From the NCBI RefSeq assembly GCF_001968825.1, contig NZ_MIEU01000011.1:186001-250000 (forward strand): a DNA stretch of 64,000 bases, read 5' to 3'. Made by a program: the position numbers and the translations under genes. The stretch's first letter is position 1; each line of letters starts with the position of its first letter. The notes beneath the pieces were generated by a model, which was not told where the DNA came from, did no database searches, and saw nothing but the letters and a program-made list of their open reading frames with translations. The DNA is from Tersicoccus sp. Bi-70 (GTDB lineage: Bacteria; Actinomycetota; Actinomycetes; Actinomycetales; Micrococcaceae). Positions 40,660 to 49,568 of this stretch are shown here, piece after piece.

Positions 40660-40887
40660 ATGACGCAGCACGTTCTCGAGACCGACGGTCAGGTCTGCCC
40701 GTTCCCGCTCGTCGAGGCGAAGCAGGCGATCGACGCCCTGCCCCTCGGCGACGAACTGGTGATCAACTTCGACTGCACCCAGGCCACCGAGGCGATCCCG
40801 CAGTGGGCCGCCGACGAGGGCTACCCGGTGACGAACTTCGCCAAGCGCGGCGCCGCGGAGTGGACCATCACGGTGCAGAAGGCCTGA
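40660..40887 (+). CDS. tsuB: TusA/SirA-like sulfurtransferase, TsuB
   Basis: 75-aa cytoplasmic sulfur carrier with the family CPxP motif as CPFPLVEAK near residue 13; the cysteine carries a persulfide. Next to tsuA it is expected to accept sulfur from imported thiosulfate. GAAGGAG lies 7 nt before the ATG. Short, complete and co-directional with tsuA. Confidence 0.92.
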   Translation: MTQHVLETDGQVCPFPLVEAKQAIDALPLGDELVINFDCTQATEAIPQWAADEGYPVTNFAKRGAAEWTITVQKA

Positions 40888-40918
40888 GCCCCAGACCGAC
40901 CATCACCGTCCGGTCGGG

Positions 40919-42301
40919 TCACGCCAGGGCGGCCTCCTCCCGCAGCGGGTGCTCGCGCTCGTCACGGCGGAGCCGGCCGGCCACGAGGGCGATGATGCCG
41001 AGGAGCGGGGACGCGACGGCGACGACGACGAAGATCGTCCCGACGTCGACCACCTGCGCGACCGGGCCGGCCAGCGCCATCGACACCGGCATCAGGGCGA
41101 GCGAGACGAAGAAGTCCAGACTCGAGATGCGTCCGAGCAGCGCCGGGGGCACCCGACGCTGCAGCAGGGTCCCCCAGATCACCTGACCGACGCCGCCCGT
41201 GAAGGAGCACACGAACAGGGCCACGGCCATCACGGCGAATCGGTCGGTGTAGCCGAGCACGGCGAGGGGCAGCATGCCGAAGCCCCAGACGGCGATCATC
41301 ACCGTCAGGTAGTGGCGCGGCAGGGGCAGCGATGCCGTCAGCAGGGATCCGGCCGCGGCGCCGACCCCGTAGATCGCCAGCAGGAACCCGAAGGTCTGGC
41401 TGCCTCCGCCGAGCTGGTCCCGCACGAGGAACGGCAGGAGGACCTCGAGCGGGCCGATGAACAGCAGGACGACGAACACCGCCCAGCACAGCGTCCAGAA
41501 CAGCCAGCGGGTGCGCACGGTGAACGCGACGCCCTCACGCAGGTCCGCCCACACCGAGCGCGGCGGCGCTGGATCGCCGTGCTCGGCGTCGTCGTCGCCG
41601 TCCGCACTCTGCTCGACCGGACCGTCCATCGGCGCCGGAATCCGTGGGTCCGCGACCGGGCCGGACGGGGTCGGCGCGTTGTCCTCGAAGCGCAGCGGTG
41701 CGGTGTCGAGGGCGCGCGGCAGGCCCGCGGTCAGGACGACGAGCGCGACGGCGTGGCAGGCGGCGATGGCGAGGATCGCCGGACCCGGCGTGAGCGCCGC
41801 GACCAGGACGCCCGCCAGCGCCGGGCCGGCCGCCTGCTGCAGCACCGGCCGGACGGTACCCTCCATGCCGTTGGCCGCGAGCAACTGCCGGGCCGGCAGG
41901 ATCTGGGGGAGCAGCGCCGAGTACGCCGGGTAGAAGAAGGCCAGGGACACCCCCAGCACGAACGCGGACACGCACAGCGGCGCCAGGGTCAGGACGCCCG
42001 TCACGGACAGGACCGCGGTGAAGCTCACCGCCACCAGGTTGGCCGCCTCGACGGCGATCAGGACGCGGCGACGGGGCAGCCGGTCGGCCGTGACACCGCC
42101 CAGCAGGATGAAGGCAATCATGCCGACGCTGTTGACGGTGGCGACGACGGAGAGCTCGAGGGCACCGCCGCCGATGGCGATCACCTGGTAGACCATCGCC
42201 ACAGCCCACATCCCGGCGCCGACCATCGACGCCGAGAGTCCCGCGATCAGCACGCGGTACTGGCGATTCCTGAAAGGCGCGAACGCGGCCGGAGCCTGCA
42301 C
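40919..42301 (-). CDS. MFS transporter, EntS/TMS-like exporter
   Basis: 460-aa exporter of the MFS_3/EntS type: FAPFRNRQYRVLIAGLSASMVGAGMW at the N-terminus (in part) and LGGVTADRLPRRRVLI as the loop 2-3 motif. The long cytoplasmic loop (about 205-255) is acidic and poorly conserved. Members export siderophores, macrolides or unknown compounds. GTG start at 42301 with a -10 box 6 nt upstream; convergent with tsuB. Confidence 0.88.
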   Translation of the reverse strand: MQAPAAFAPFRNRQYRVLIAGLSASMVGAGMWAVAMVYQVIAIGGGALELSVVATVNSVGMIAFILLGGVTADRLPRRRVLIAVEAANLVAVSFTAVLSVTGVLTLAPLCVSAFVLGVSLAFFYPAYSALLPQILPARQLLAANGMEGTVRPVLQQAAGPALAGVLVAALTPGPAILAIAACHAVALVVLTAGLPRALDTAPLRFEDNAPTPSGPVADPRIPAPMDGPVEQSADGDDDAEHGDPAPPRSVWADLREGVAFTVRTRWLFWTLCWAVFVVLLFIGPLEVLLPFLVRDQLGGGSQTFGFLLAIYGVGAAAGSLLTASLPLPRHYLTVMIAVWGFGMLPLAVLGYTDRFAVMAVALFVCSFTGGVGQVIWGTLLQRRVPPALLGRISSLDFFVSLALMPVSMALAGPVAQVVDVGTIFVVVAVASPLLGIIALVAGRLRRDEREHPLREEAALA

Positions 42302-42307
42302 AGCGCC

Positions 42308-42313
42308 AGCCTA
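42308..42313 (-). promoter_or_regulatory. -10 box TAGGCT, leaderless promoter of MFS gene
   Basis: On the minus strand TAGGCT ends 6 nt before the GTG at 42301. Confidence 0.55.
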
Positions 42314-42448
42314 GAGCGGACCACCGACGAAGCCGGCGGCTGAACAGGTGAGCAACCACTCAAAACCGAGGGGTCTCTCGATGGACGAAACATCAGCACA
42401 CTGACTAGTGTGGGTGGTGAACCTGTTCGTCAACCCCAGGAGCATTCC

Positions 42449-42994
42449 ATGGCCAACGCACTGTTCTCCCGTTCCCTCCACGATCTGAGCGCCGCCGCCT
42501 GGTTCGGTGGTTCGCTGATGGGCGCCGTCGGCGTCAACGGCGCCGCCGCCGCCGCCAAGGACCCCGCCGAGCGCACCCGGCTCTCCACCGTCGGCTGGGG
42601 CAAGTGGACCCCCGTCGTGATCGGCGCCTTCGCCGCCCACGCCGTCGGCGGCATCGGCCTCATCATCGAGAACAAGGGCCGCGTCGTCGGTCAGCAGGGC
42701 GCCGGCGCCAACACCGTCGTCAAGAGCGCCGTCACGGTGGTCGGCATGGGGCTCTCGCTCTACTCCGGTCTCCTCGGCCAGAAGATCGCGAAGCTCGCCG
42801 ACCAGGGTGCCGTCGGCGCCACGGAGCCCCGGCCGGACGCCTCCCCGGAGCTGAAGTCGGCGCAGCAGCAGCTGAAGGTGCTGCAGTGGGCCATTCCCGT
42901 GGTCAGCGGCACCGTGATCGTGCTCGGCGCGCAGCAGGGCGAGCAGCAGCGTCCCACCAACGTGGCGAAGGGCCTGCTCAAGAAGCGTCGCTGA
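42449..42994 (+). CDS. small membrane protein of unknown function
   Basis: 181 aa with about four hydrophobic stretches (LSAAAWFGGSLMGAVGVNGAAAA, WTPVVIGAFAAHAVGGIGLII, VVKSAVTVVGMGLSLYSGLL, WAIPVVSGTVIVLGA, each listed only in part of its region) and a basic C-terminus GLLKKRR. I do not recognise the family. A TAGTGT hexamer at 42406-42411 and AGGAG before the ATG give it a normal leadered promoter. A strong terminator follows, so it is a single-gene transcript. Confidence 0.8.
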   Translation: MANALFSRSLHDLSAAAWFGGSLMGAVGVNGAAAAAKDPAERTRLSTVGWGKWTPVVIGAFAAHAVGGIGLIIENKGRVVGQQGAGANTVVKSAVTVVGMGLSLYSGLLGQKIAKLADQGAVGATEPRPDASPELKSAQQQLKVLQWAIPVVSGTVIVLGAQQGEQQRPTNVAKGLLKKRR

Positions 42995-43009
42995 CGCCTC
43001 TGCCCGACC

Positions 43010-43048
43010 GACGGGGCCCGGTGCGCATCAGCCGCACCGGGCCCCGTC
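43010..43048 (+). terminator. strong hairpin terminator
   Basis: 16-bp perfect stem around a 7-nt loop CATCAGC (arms 43010-43025 and 43033-43048), 15 bp after the membrane-protein stop codon. Confidence 0.85.
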
Positions 43049-43165
43049 GTCGTCTCCCTGATCGAACACCCGTCGCCCGGGACGGGAACGGGCGTCATGG
43101 GGAAGAATGGGAGCGCGGGCGGCGTTGCCCTCATCGACTCCCCACCTTCGTTCTGAGGACGACTC

Positions 43166-44755
43166 ATGCCTTCCGCCCTGCCCGAGGATCCGGCGCCCCG
43201 CACCGGCCGCACCCAGGTCATCTGCGAACCCGATCCGCAGTCCGGGGTCCAGCCGATCGTCCCGGCGGCCTCCGTCGACACCGCCGCTGGCGGCACCCTG
43301 TCCTCACCGGCCGGCGCGAGCCCCGCCGAGCAGGAGAAGATCCCGGCCGGCGGCGTCGCCGTCATCGTCACCATGCTCGTGGCCGCGTTCGTCGTCATCC
43401 TGAACGAGACCATCCTCAACGTCGCCCTGCCGCGCCTGATGGTCGACCTCGGCGTCAGCGCCACGACCGTGCAGTGGCTCTCCACCGGCTTCCTGCTGAC
43501 CATGGCCGTGGTCATCCCGATCACGGGCTTCGTGCTGCAGCGGTTCTCCACCCGGGCCGTGTTCGTCACGGCGATGGGTCTTTTCAGTGCGGGCACGCTG
43601 CTGGCCGCGCTCGCCCCCGGCTTCGGGGTGCTGCTGGTCGCCCGCGTGGTCCAGGCCGGCGGCACCGCGATGATGATGCCGCTGCTGATGACGACGATCC
43701 TCACCCTCGTCCCGCTGAGCCGTCGCGGGGCCGTGATGGGCAACCTCAGCATCGTCATCTCCGTCGCCCCGGCGCTGGGCCCGACGGTGTCCGGTCTGAT
43801 TCTGCAGTCCTTCTCCTGGCGGTTCGTCTTCGTCTTCGTGCTGCCGATCGCGCTCGCCGCGCTGGCCTACGGCGCATGGAAGCTGACCAACGTCAACGAG
43901 GGCGGTGACCAGCGGTTCGACATCGTCTCGGTCCTGCTCTCCGTACCCGGCTTCGGCGGCCTCGTCTACGGCCTCAGCCACATCGGTGAGGGCGGGGGCG
44001 GCAGCGTGGACCCGGCCGCCCTCGTGATCATCGTCGTCGCCGTCCTCGTGCTCGCGGTGTTCGTGGCTCGCCAGCTCCAGCTGCAGCGGCGGGACCGGCC
44101 CTTCCTGGACCTGCGCACGTTCCGCTTCCCCATGTTCAGCATCTCCGTGGCCATCATGTGCATCGCCATGGCCGTGCTGCTGGGTTCGGCGATCATCCTG
44201 CCCATCTACCTGCAGACCGTGCTCGGACTGCCGGCGGTCGTCACCGGGCTCGTGGTGCTGCCCGGTGGCCTGCTGATGGGCATCATGGGTCCGATCGTCG
44301 GGCGGCTGTTCGACCGGCTCGGGCCGCGGCCGCTGACCGTGACCGGGTCCGCGCTGCTGGTCGTGGTGCTGTGGCTGTTCTCGCGGATGGACACGGCGAC
44401 GCCCGTCTGGTCCGTCGTGGTGCTCTACCTGATGCTCACCCTCGGGCTGGCGCTGCTGTTCACGCCGTGCTTCACCGGCGGCCTCAACCCGCTGCCGCCG
44501 AACCTTTACTCGCACGGTTCGGCGATCCTGTCGACGCTGCAGCAGGTGGCCGGTGCCGCCGGCACCGCGGTGCTGATCTCGATCATGAGCGCCGCGGCGG
44601 TCACGACGACGACGGCGGCCGGCACGCGGGTCGACCTGGTGCCGGGCATGCACGTGGCGTTCCTGGTGGCGGCCATCGGCGCGGTCGGCGCGGTGGTGCT
44701 GTCGCTGTTCACGCGGCGCGAGGCGCCGGCGACCGGCGGCCACGGGGGTCACTGA
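43166..44755 (+). CDS. DHA2/EmrB-QacA family MFS drug exporter
   Basis: 529-aa 14-helix drug:H+ antiporter. Typical motifs are FVVILNETILNVALPRLMVDL in helix 1 (in part), QWLSTGFLLTMAVVIPITGFV and the motif-C-like SVAPALGPTVSGLIL. An N-terminal soluble extension of about 60 residues is Pro/Ala-rich. The His-rich end GGHGGH is unusual. ATG 43166 follows GAGGAC. No adjacent TetR/MarR regulator, so induction is not apparent. Confidence 0.92.
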   Translation: MPSALPEDPAPRTGRTQVICEPDPQSGVQPIVPAASVDTAAGGTLSSPAGASPAEQEKIPAGGVAVIVTMLVAAFVVILNETILNVALPRLMVDLGVSATTVQWLSTGFLLTMAVVIPITGFVLQRFSTRAVFVTAMGLFSAGTLLAALAPGFGVLLVARVVQAGGTAMMMPLLMTTILTLVPLSRRGAVMGNLSIVISVAPALGPTVSGLILQSFSWRFVFVFVLPIALAALAYGAWKLTNVNEGGDQRFDIVSVLLSVPGFGGLVYGLSHIGEGGGGSVDPAALVIIVVAVLVLAVFVARQLQLQRRDRPFLDLRTFRFPMFSISVAIMCIAMAVLLGSAIILPIYLQTVLGLPAVVTGLVVLPGGLLMGIMGPIVGRLFDRLGPRPLTVTGSALLVVVLWLFSRMDTATPVWSVVVLYLMLTLGLALLFTPCFTGGLNPLPPNLYSHGSAILSTLQQVAGAAGTAVLISIMSAAAVTTTTAAGTRVDLVPGMHVAFLVAAIGAVGAVVLSLFTRREAPATGGHGGH

Positions 44756-44817
44756 GGGGCTTCAGGTGCGGTCCCGTTGCCTCGTCGCACCCCCATCCCG
44801 CGACGCGCGGCCGCCAT

Positions 44818-44840
44818 CCGGGATATGCGCCATATTCCGG
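44818..44840. terminator. hairpin between convergent MFS and DUF3883 genes
   Basis: CCGGGATATG and CATATTCCGG pair over 10 positions (one G-T) with a 3-nt loop, in the 110-bp gap between two convergent genes. More AT-rich than other hairpins here. Confidence 0.6.
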
Positions 44841-44865
44841 GCGCGCGGCGTGTCCGTGGACGGGC

Positions 44866-45714
44866 TCATACGGAGGCCGGCCAGCCGCGGTAGGTCTCAG
44901 CCTCCAGCCTGGCCTGCTGCTCCAGTGATCCGGTCAGCGTGTAGAAGCCCTGCTTCGCCCCGCCGAAGCGGTAGATGCGGTGCAGGTGGAACTGGTCGCC
45001 GGCCTCGTCGGAAAAGCGAACCTCGTTGCGACTGACGATGAACGGCAAGTACTCGCTGCTGCGCGTGGTCTTGACCTCGATGAAGCGCTCCTTGCCGCCA
45101 GGTTCGAAGGAGAGCACGTCGTATCCGAGCCCGTCACCGCGCTCCTGGGACACATGCTCCACGCGATCCGCGAGTCGTGGCTTGCCGGCGACGAGCAGGG
45201 CCGTCCGCTCTCGCTTGACGACGGCCAGCTCGCCCGCGAGGCCGAGGCTGCGGTTCGACTCCTCGCGCTGCTGATAGTCGATGAAATGACCGCGGCGCTC
45301 CGTCGGTACCGGAGCCTCGGTGCGTTCGATCGCCGGCGGAGCCGTCGGCTGCACGAGGTCGATGGCGCCCATGGCCTCTGCACGACGGCCGGCGAAGTCA
45401 TCCATCAGCCGCCCGACTGAGGCCGGACGGTCGTAGTAGCTCGCGACGACGTCGCGCAGGATGCCTTGCACGTTCGAGCGCGGCTTGTAGCCGTCGATGG
45501 GGAAGCCGCCGAGAGCCTGGATGACGGCGGAGATGTTCTGATGCTTGAACTCGATCGAGCCCTTGGAGCGGTTGACCGTCTCCTGCAGTCGGGTGCGAAA
45601 CTCGGTCTTGGAGTACGGCTCGCCCCTCAGCTCCAGCTCGAGCATCGTGAAGTAGCTGTCGACCGTCGCTTGGACTTCTTCGACGGTCCAGTTGCTCCCC
45701 CGTGCTGCTGGCAT
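44866..45714 (-). CDS. DUF3883 protein, PD-(D/E)xK nuclease-like
   Basis: 282 aa. The C-terminal half (about 165-265) matches DUF3883: GLGYDVLSFEPGGKERFIEVKTT gives the D...ExK core of a restriction-type nuclease, followed by FIVSRNEVRFSDEAGD and LHRIYRF. The N-terminal half (TVEEVQATVDSYFTMLELEL) resembles domains found in stand-alone restriction-like genes. DUF3883 proteins often occur in restriction or other defence loci, but this one is alone between an exporter and a metabolic gene. Codon use is less GC-biased than neighbours, suggesting transfer. Confidence 0.82.
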   Translation of the reverse strand: MPAARGSNWTVEEVQATVDSYFTMLELELRGEPYSKTEFRTRLQETVNRSKGSIEFKHQNISAVIQALGGFPIDGYKPRSNVQGILRDVVASYYDRPASVGRLMDDFAGRRAEAMGAIDLVQPTAPPAIERTEAPVPTERRGHFIDYQQREESNRSLGLAGELAVVKRERTALLVAGKPRLADRVEHVSQERGDGLGYDVLSFEPGGKERFIEVKTTRSSEYLPFIVSRNEVRFSDEAGDQFHLHRIYRFGGAKQGFYTLTGSLEQQARLEAETYRGWPASV

Positions 45715-45720
45715 GAGGTC

Positions 45721-45726
45721 AGCCTA
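45721..45726 (-). promoter_or_regulatory. -10 box TAGGCT, leaderless promoter of DUF3883 gene
   Basis: On the minus strand TAGGCT ends 6 nt before the ATG at 45714. Confidence 0.55.
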
Positions 45727-45784
45727 GGGCCAGAGGCGTCGTATCGTCACAAGTGAGAGCCTGTTTCCACCGAAAGGACCTGAC

Positions 45785-46276
45785 ATGAGCGAGAACCACG
45801 AGGACCTGACCTTCAGCTCCCTCGGCCCGGCCGACAGTGAGGTCGCGATCGACCGCGAGTTCGCCGTCGCCAAGGAGCTCGTCTTCCGCGCCTTCACCGA
45901 CCCCGACATGCTGGCCGCGTGGTTCGGTCCCGAAGGCTGGCCGGTGCCGCGTGAGACCGTCGCGATCGACCTGCGCGAGGGCGGCGCCTACCGCCTCACC
46001 ATGGTCGCCGAGGACGGGTCGGGGGAGTCCCCGGTGGACGCCGTCATCGAGGTGCTCGACGAGCCGCACCGCATCCACAGCACCGAGGCGCCGCAGCCGA
46101 TCACGGGCCTCACCGAGCGCAGCCATCTCAAGCTCGACTTCGAGGACGGGCCGAGCGGCGGCACCCTCCTCCGCCTGCGACAGGGCATGTTCCCCGCCGC
46201 CGTCATCGCCCCGGCTACCGAGGGCTGGCACAGCTCCTTCGCCAAGCTCGACGCCCTCCTCGCCCAGACCTGGTGA
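45785..46276 (+). CDS. AHSA1/SRPBCC domain protein
   Basis: 163-aa helix-grip protein of the AHSA1 (Hsp90-activator-like) group: IDREFAVAKELVFRAFTDPDMLAAWFGPEGW is the typical N-terminal part and GWHSSFAKLDALL the C-terminal helix. Function unknown; many bacterial members sit beside ArsR regulators, but here none is present. GAAAGGACC ribosome site before the ATG at 45785. Confidence 0.88.
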   Translation: MSENHEDLTFSSLGPADSEVAIDREFAVAKELVFRAFTDPDMLAAWFGPEGWPVPRETVAIDLREGGAYRLTMVAEDGSGESPVDAVIEVLDEPHRIHSTEAPQPITGLTERSHLKLDFEDGPSGGTLLRLRQGMFPAAVIAPATEGWHSSFAKLDALLAQTW

Positions 46277-46408
46277 GAAGGAGCGGACGGCGCCCGAAAC
46301 GCTGACATCACCGGTCGACGACGGCTCGACCCGATGGCGACGCAGCGCCATTATGGCCGGACGACGGTCAGCACGGCATCCACCAGTGACGCCCGCCCCG
46401 CCGCGACC

Positions 46409-47107
46409 TCAGCGGACGATCAGCACGTCCAGTCGCCGCGGCCCGTGCACGCCCTCGACCCGCTCCAGCTCGATGTCGCTCGTCGCGGACGGACCCGAGA
46501 TGAGCGTCGTCGGCCGCGTGGGCTCCAGCCGGGCGACGGCCTCGGGCACCAGGGCAACAATCGTCTCGACCGGCACGAGGCAGATGTGGTGGTCGGGCAC
46601 CAGTGAGATGGCCCGCCGTCCCTGATCGGTCGACCCGTCGAGGATGATCGTCCCGGTCTGGGCGATGGACACCGCACTGCTGGTGATGACGGCGTCCGCC
46701 TGATCCAGCATCTGCACATCCAGCGGCGCGGCCGGGGAGTCGACCATCCGCCGCGCGTCCGTGGGGATCTCGGCCAGCGGGTGCCCCGCCTCGTCCAGCG
46801 CCGGCGGCACCACGTACGACGCCGCTCCCTCCAGCCGGCGAGCGACGGCGCCGACGAGGTCGGCCGCGTCGATCACCTCGACCTCCGCCCGGTAGTCCAC
46901 GAGCCGGTCGACGAGCTGCTCGATTCGCTCCTGCTCGCTCATCGTCGACGAGTGGCGGTAGTCCCGCGGCACGTCGACCGGCGCCTGGCCCGCGCGGGCG
47001 TCGTCCGTCTCGGCGCGCCCGTCGTCCAGCGCCGCGCGGATGCGGGCGAGGATCTCCTCCTTCGCTCTGAGATTCGAGGAGGAGGTGCCGGACGAGGTGG
47101 TGCTCAT
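46409..47107 (-). CDS. lutC: lactate utilisation protein LutC
   Basis: 232-aa LutC/YkgG-family subunit of the LutABC L-lactate oxidation complex. The conserved C-terminal LUD domain is visible: ADAVITSSAVSIAQTGTIILD, RAISLVPDHHICLVP. LutC has no iron-sulfur cysteines and its exact role in the complex is not settled. ATG at 47107 overlaps the lutB stop (ATGA), third gene of the operon. Confidence 0.93.
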   Translation of the reverse strand: MSTTSSGTSSSNLRAKEEILARIRAALDDGRAETDDARAGQAPVDVPRDYRHSSTMSEQERIEQLVDRLVDYRAEVEVIDAADLVGAVARRLEGAASYVVPPALDEAGHPLAEIPTDARRMVDSPAAPLDVQMLDQADAVITSSAVSIAQTGTIILDGSTDQGRRAISLVPDHHICLVPVETIVALVPEAVARLEPTRPTTLISGPSATSDIELERVEGVHGPRRLDVLIVR

Positions 47108-48642
47108 GACGTCACCTCCGAGCCGGTGCTGCCCGCAGCGGACCCGGCCGCCTTCTGCCGTTTCCGCCACATCGTGTGGAACGACTCCGCGGGTGGGGCG
47201 GGCACATCCCGGCTGGACGTCCACTTGCCCGCGACACCCGGCAGCCGGGAGAACCGCCGGTCCTTCCCCGCGAACAGGGATGCCAGCGGCAGCACCCGTT
47301 CGGCCGCGGCCATCCGGCGCCCATCGCTCATCATCCACTGGGCACCCTTGAGCGCGACGTCGAGCTGGCCGCCGAGCGTGCCCGCCTTCTTCCGCGCCTC
47401 GACGTCCTTGCCGCGCAGGTGCACGAGGATCTCCGGGATGTTGATCTTGACCGGGCACACGTCGTAGCAGGCCCCGCACAGCGAGGACGCGTACGGCAGG
47501 GAGCCGTTCTCGCCCTCCTCGACGCCCGTCAGCAGCGGCGAGAGGATCGCGCCGATCGGCCCCGGATACGTGGAGCCGTACGCGTGACCGCCGGCCCGTT
47601 CGTACACCGGGCACACGTTCAGGCACGCCGAGCAGCGGATGCAGTGCAGCGCGGAGCGGCCCACCTCGTCGGCCAGCGCGGCCGTCCGGCCGTTGTCCAG
47701 CAGGATGACGTGCACGTTCTGGGGTCCGTCGCCCGGCGTCACACCCGTCCACATCGACGTGTACGGGTTCATCCGCTCGCCGGTCGAGGAGCGGGGGAGC
47801 AGCTGGAGGAACACCTCGAGGTCGGCGTAGCTGGGCAGCAGCTTCTCGATGCCCATCACGGTGATCAGCGTCTCCGGCAGCGTCAGGCACATCCGCCCGT
47901 TGCCCTCGGACTCGACCACCGTCAGCGTCCCAGTGTCGGCGATGCCGAAGTTGGCGCCCGAGACGGCGACCTTCGCCGCGAGGAACTTGGCCCGCAGGTG
48001 TGTCCGGGCGGCCATCGCCAGCAGACGCGGGTCGTCGGAGAGCTCCGGGTCGACGTCGGTCATCTCCCGCAGGAAGATCTCCCGGATCTCGCTGCGGTTC
48101 CGGTGGATGGCCGGGACGAGGATGTGGCTGGGGGTGTCGTGCCCGAGCTGGACGATCAGCTCGGCGAGGTCCGTCTCGAACGCGTCGATACCCACGCCCT
48201 CGAGATACTCGTTCAGTCCCATCTCCTGCGTGGCCATCGACTTGACCTTGACCACCTCGCGGCGCCCGTTCGGCAGCACCGGGGCATACTCGGTGGCCAG
48301 GTCCTCGACGATGCGGTTCGCCTCGTCCGCGTCCCGCGCCCAGTGCACGACGCCGCCGCGCGCGGTCACGTTCGCCTCGAACTGCTCGAGCAGGGTGGGC
48401 AGCTCCGCCATCACCCGTGCCTTGATGGCCGAGCCGGCGTCCCGCAGCGCCTCCCAGTCGTCGAGCTCGCCGACGACCCCGGCCCGCTTGGCGCGGATCG
48501 TCGACGTCGCCCGCCCGAGGTTGGCCCGCAGCTGCTCGTTGGTCAGCTCGCGGCGCGCGTAGTCCGGGAACGGCTCACGTTCGACGATGTTCCCGACGCC
48601 GTGCGCGGGCCGCACCCGCGGCATCCCGAGATCCGTGCTCAT
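47104..48642 (-). CDS. lutB: lactate utilisation iron-sulfur protein LutB
   Basis: 512-aa LutB with a LUD domain (about 70-300) and two 4Fe-4S motifs, CIRCSACLNVCPVY near 335 and CGACYDVCPVKIN near 390, followed by a DUF3390-like tail. It carries electrons in oxidation of L-lactate to pyruvate. Start and stop overlap lutA and lutC by ATGA, giving tight coupling of the three subunits. Confidence 0.95.
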   Translation of the reverse strand: MSTDLGMPRVRPAHGVGNIVEREPFPDYARRELTNEQLRANLGRATSTIRAKRAGVVGELDDWEALRDAGSAIKARVMAELPTLLEQFEANVTARGGVVHWARDADEANRIVEDLATEYAPVLPNGRREVVKVKSMATQEMGLNEYLEGVGIDAFETDLAELIVQLGHDTPSHILVPAIHRNRSEIREIFLREMTDVDPELSDDPRLLAMAARTHLRAKFLAAKVAVSGANFGIADTGTLTVVESEGNGRMCLTLPETLITVMGIEKLLPSYADLEVFLQLLPRSSTGERMNPYTSMWTGVTPGDGPQNVHVILLDNGRTAALADEVGRSALHCIRCSACLNVCPVYERAGGHAYGSTYPGPIGAILSPLLTGVEEGENGSLPYASSLCGACYDVCPVKINIPEILVHLRGKDVEARKKAGTLGGQLDVALKGAQWMMSDGRRMAAAERVLPLASLFAGKDRRFSRLPGVAGKWTSSRDVPAPPAESFHTMWRKRQKAAGSAAGSTGSEVTS

Positions 48643-49439
48643 CGCAGCGCACCTCCCTGCAGCTGAGTCGCTCCGTCGTAGGCCAGAGGATCCTCCCGGG
48701 TGCTGGCCAGGACCTGGGCCAGATGGACGGTGCCGACGCCGGTACTCGCCCGCGACATGCCGCCGCCCATGTGCATCAGGCAGGAGACGTCACCGCCCGC
48801 ACACAGGGGCGCCCCAGTGGCGACGACATTCGCGACCTTGTCCTCGAGCATGGCGGTGGAGACCTCCGGGTTCTTGACCGAGAACGTGCCGCCGAACCCG
48901 CAGCACTCCTCCTCGTGGGGCAGGTCCCGCAGCTCGAGGCCCTCCACGGTGCGCAGCAGATCGCGCTGCCGGTCGCCGAGCCGCAACAGGCGCATGCCAT
49001 GGCAGGACGGATGGTAGGTGACCGGGTACGGGAACCAGGAGCCCAGCTGCGCGGCGGCGTCGGTCACGCCGAGGACGTCGGTGAGCAGGGCGGAGAGCTC
49101 GTAGGTGCGGGCGCCGACGGCGTCCGCCCGGTCGGCCAGGGCTTCATCGCCGGCACGGCGGGCGACCATCGCGTGCTGGTGCTTGACGGAGGCGACGCAC
49201 GAGCCCGAGGGAGCGACGGCGACGTCGTACTCCTCCGACTGGAACGCCCGCACATGATTGGCCACGACGGGCACCGCGGCGTCCAGGTAGCCGGAGTTGA
49301 CGTGCATCTGCCCGCAGCACGCCTGACCGGCGGGGAAGACGACCTCGTGGCCGAGCCGCTCGAGGAGCGTGACCGTCGCGACGGCGACCTGCGGGTACAT
49401 GGCGTCCACGAGACACGTGGCGAACAGGGCGATTCTCAT
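48639..49439 (-). CDS. lutA: lactate utilisation protein LutA (CCG domains)
   Basis: 266-aa LutA with two cysteine-rich CCG domains: ACCGQMHVNSGY in the first half and PSCHGMRLL plus EECCGFGGTFSVK in the second, as in heterodisulfide-reductase-type subunits that bind iron-sulfur clusters. First gene of lutABC; the ATG at 49439 is 34 bp from a TGGTCAGACCA operator shared with the divergent GntR regulator. Confidence 0.95.
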   Translation of the reverse strand: MRIALFATCLVDAMYPQVAVATVTLLERLGHEVVFPAGQACCGQMHVNSGYLDAAVPVVANHVRAFQSEEYDVAVAPSGSCVASVKHQHAMVARRAGDEALADRADAVGARTYELSALLTDVLGVTDAAAQLGSWFPYPVTYHPSCHGMRLLRLGDRQRDLLRTVEGLELRDLPHEEECCGFGGTFSVKNPEVSTAMLEDKVANVVATGAPLCAGGDVSCLMHMGGGMSRASTGVGTVHLAQVLASTREDPLAYDGATQLQGGALR

Positions 49440-49472
49440 CGGTGGCCTTTCCCGAGGTGGATTTGCCTCGTG

Positions 49473-49483
49473 TGGTCAGACCA
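49473..49483. promoter_or_regulatory. TGGTCAGACCA operator of the lut regulator
   Basis: Perfect dyad TGGTC-A-GACCA between lutA and the divergent FadR-type regulator gene. It matches the TGGTNNNACCA core known for FadR, PdhR and LldR operators, so the neighbouring regulator is a good candidate binder. Confidence 0.72.
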
Positions 49484-49568
49484 TACTACGGACGGGCTCG
49501 CCGGAGAAGAGCCGGTGCGTCGCCACGGTGCGCGACAATGAGGTCAGTCCACTGCCAGGAGGAGTTCC

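Noticed and set aside
45240-45275. GGTTCGACTCC, a tRNA T-arm-like word
   Set aside because: No acceptor, D or anticodon arms around it and it lies inside the DUF3883 coding sequence.
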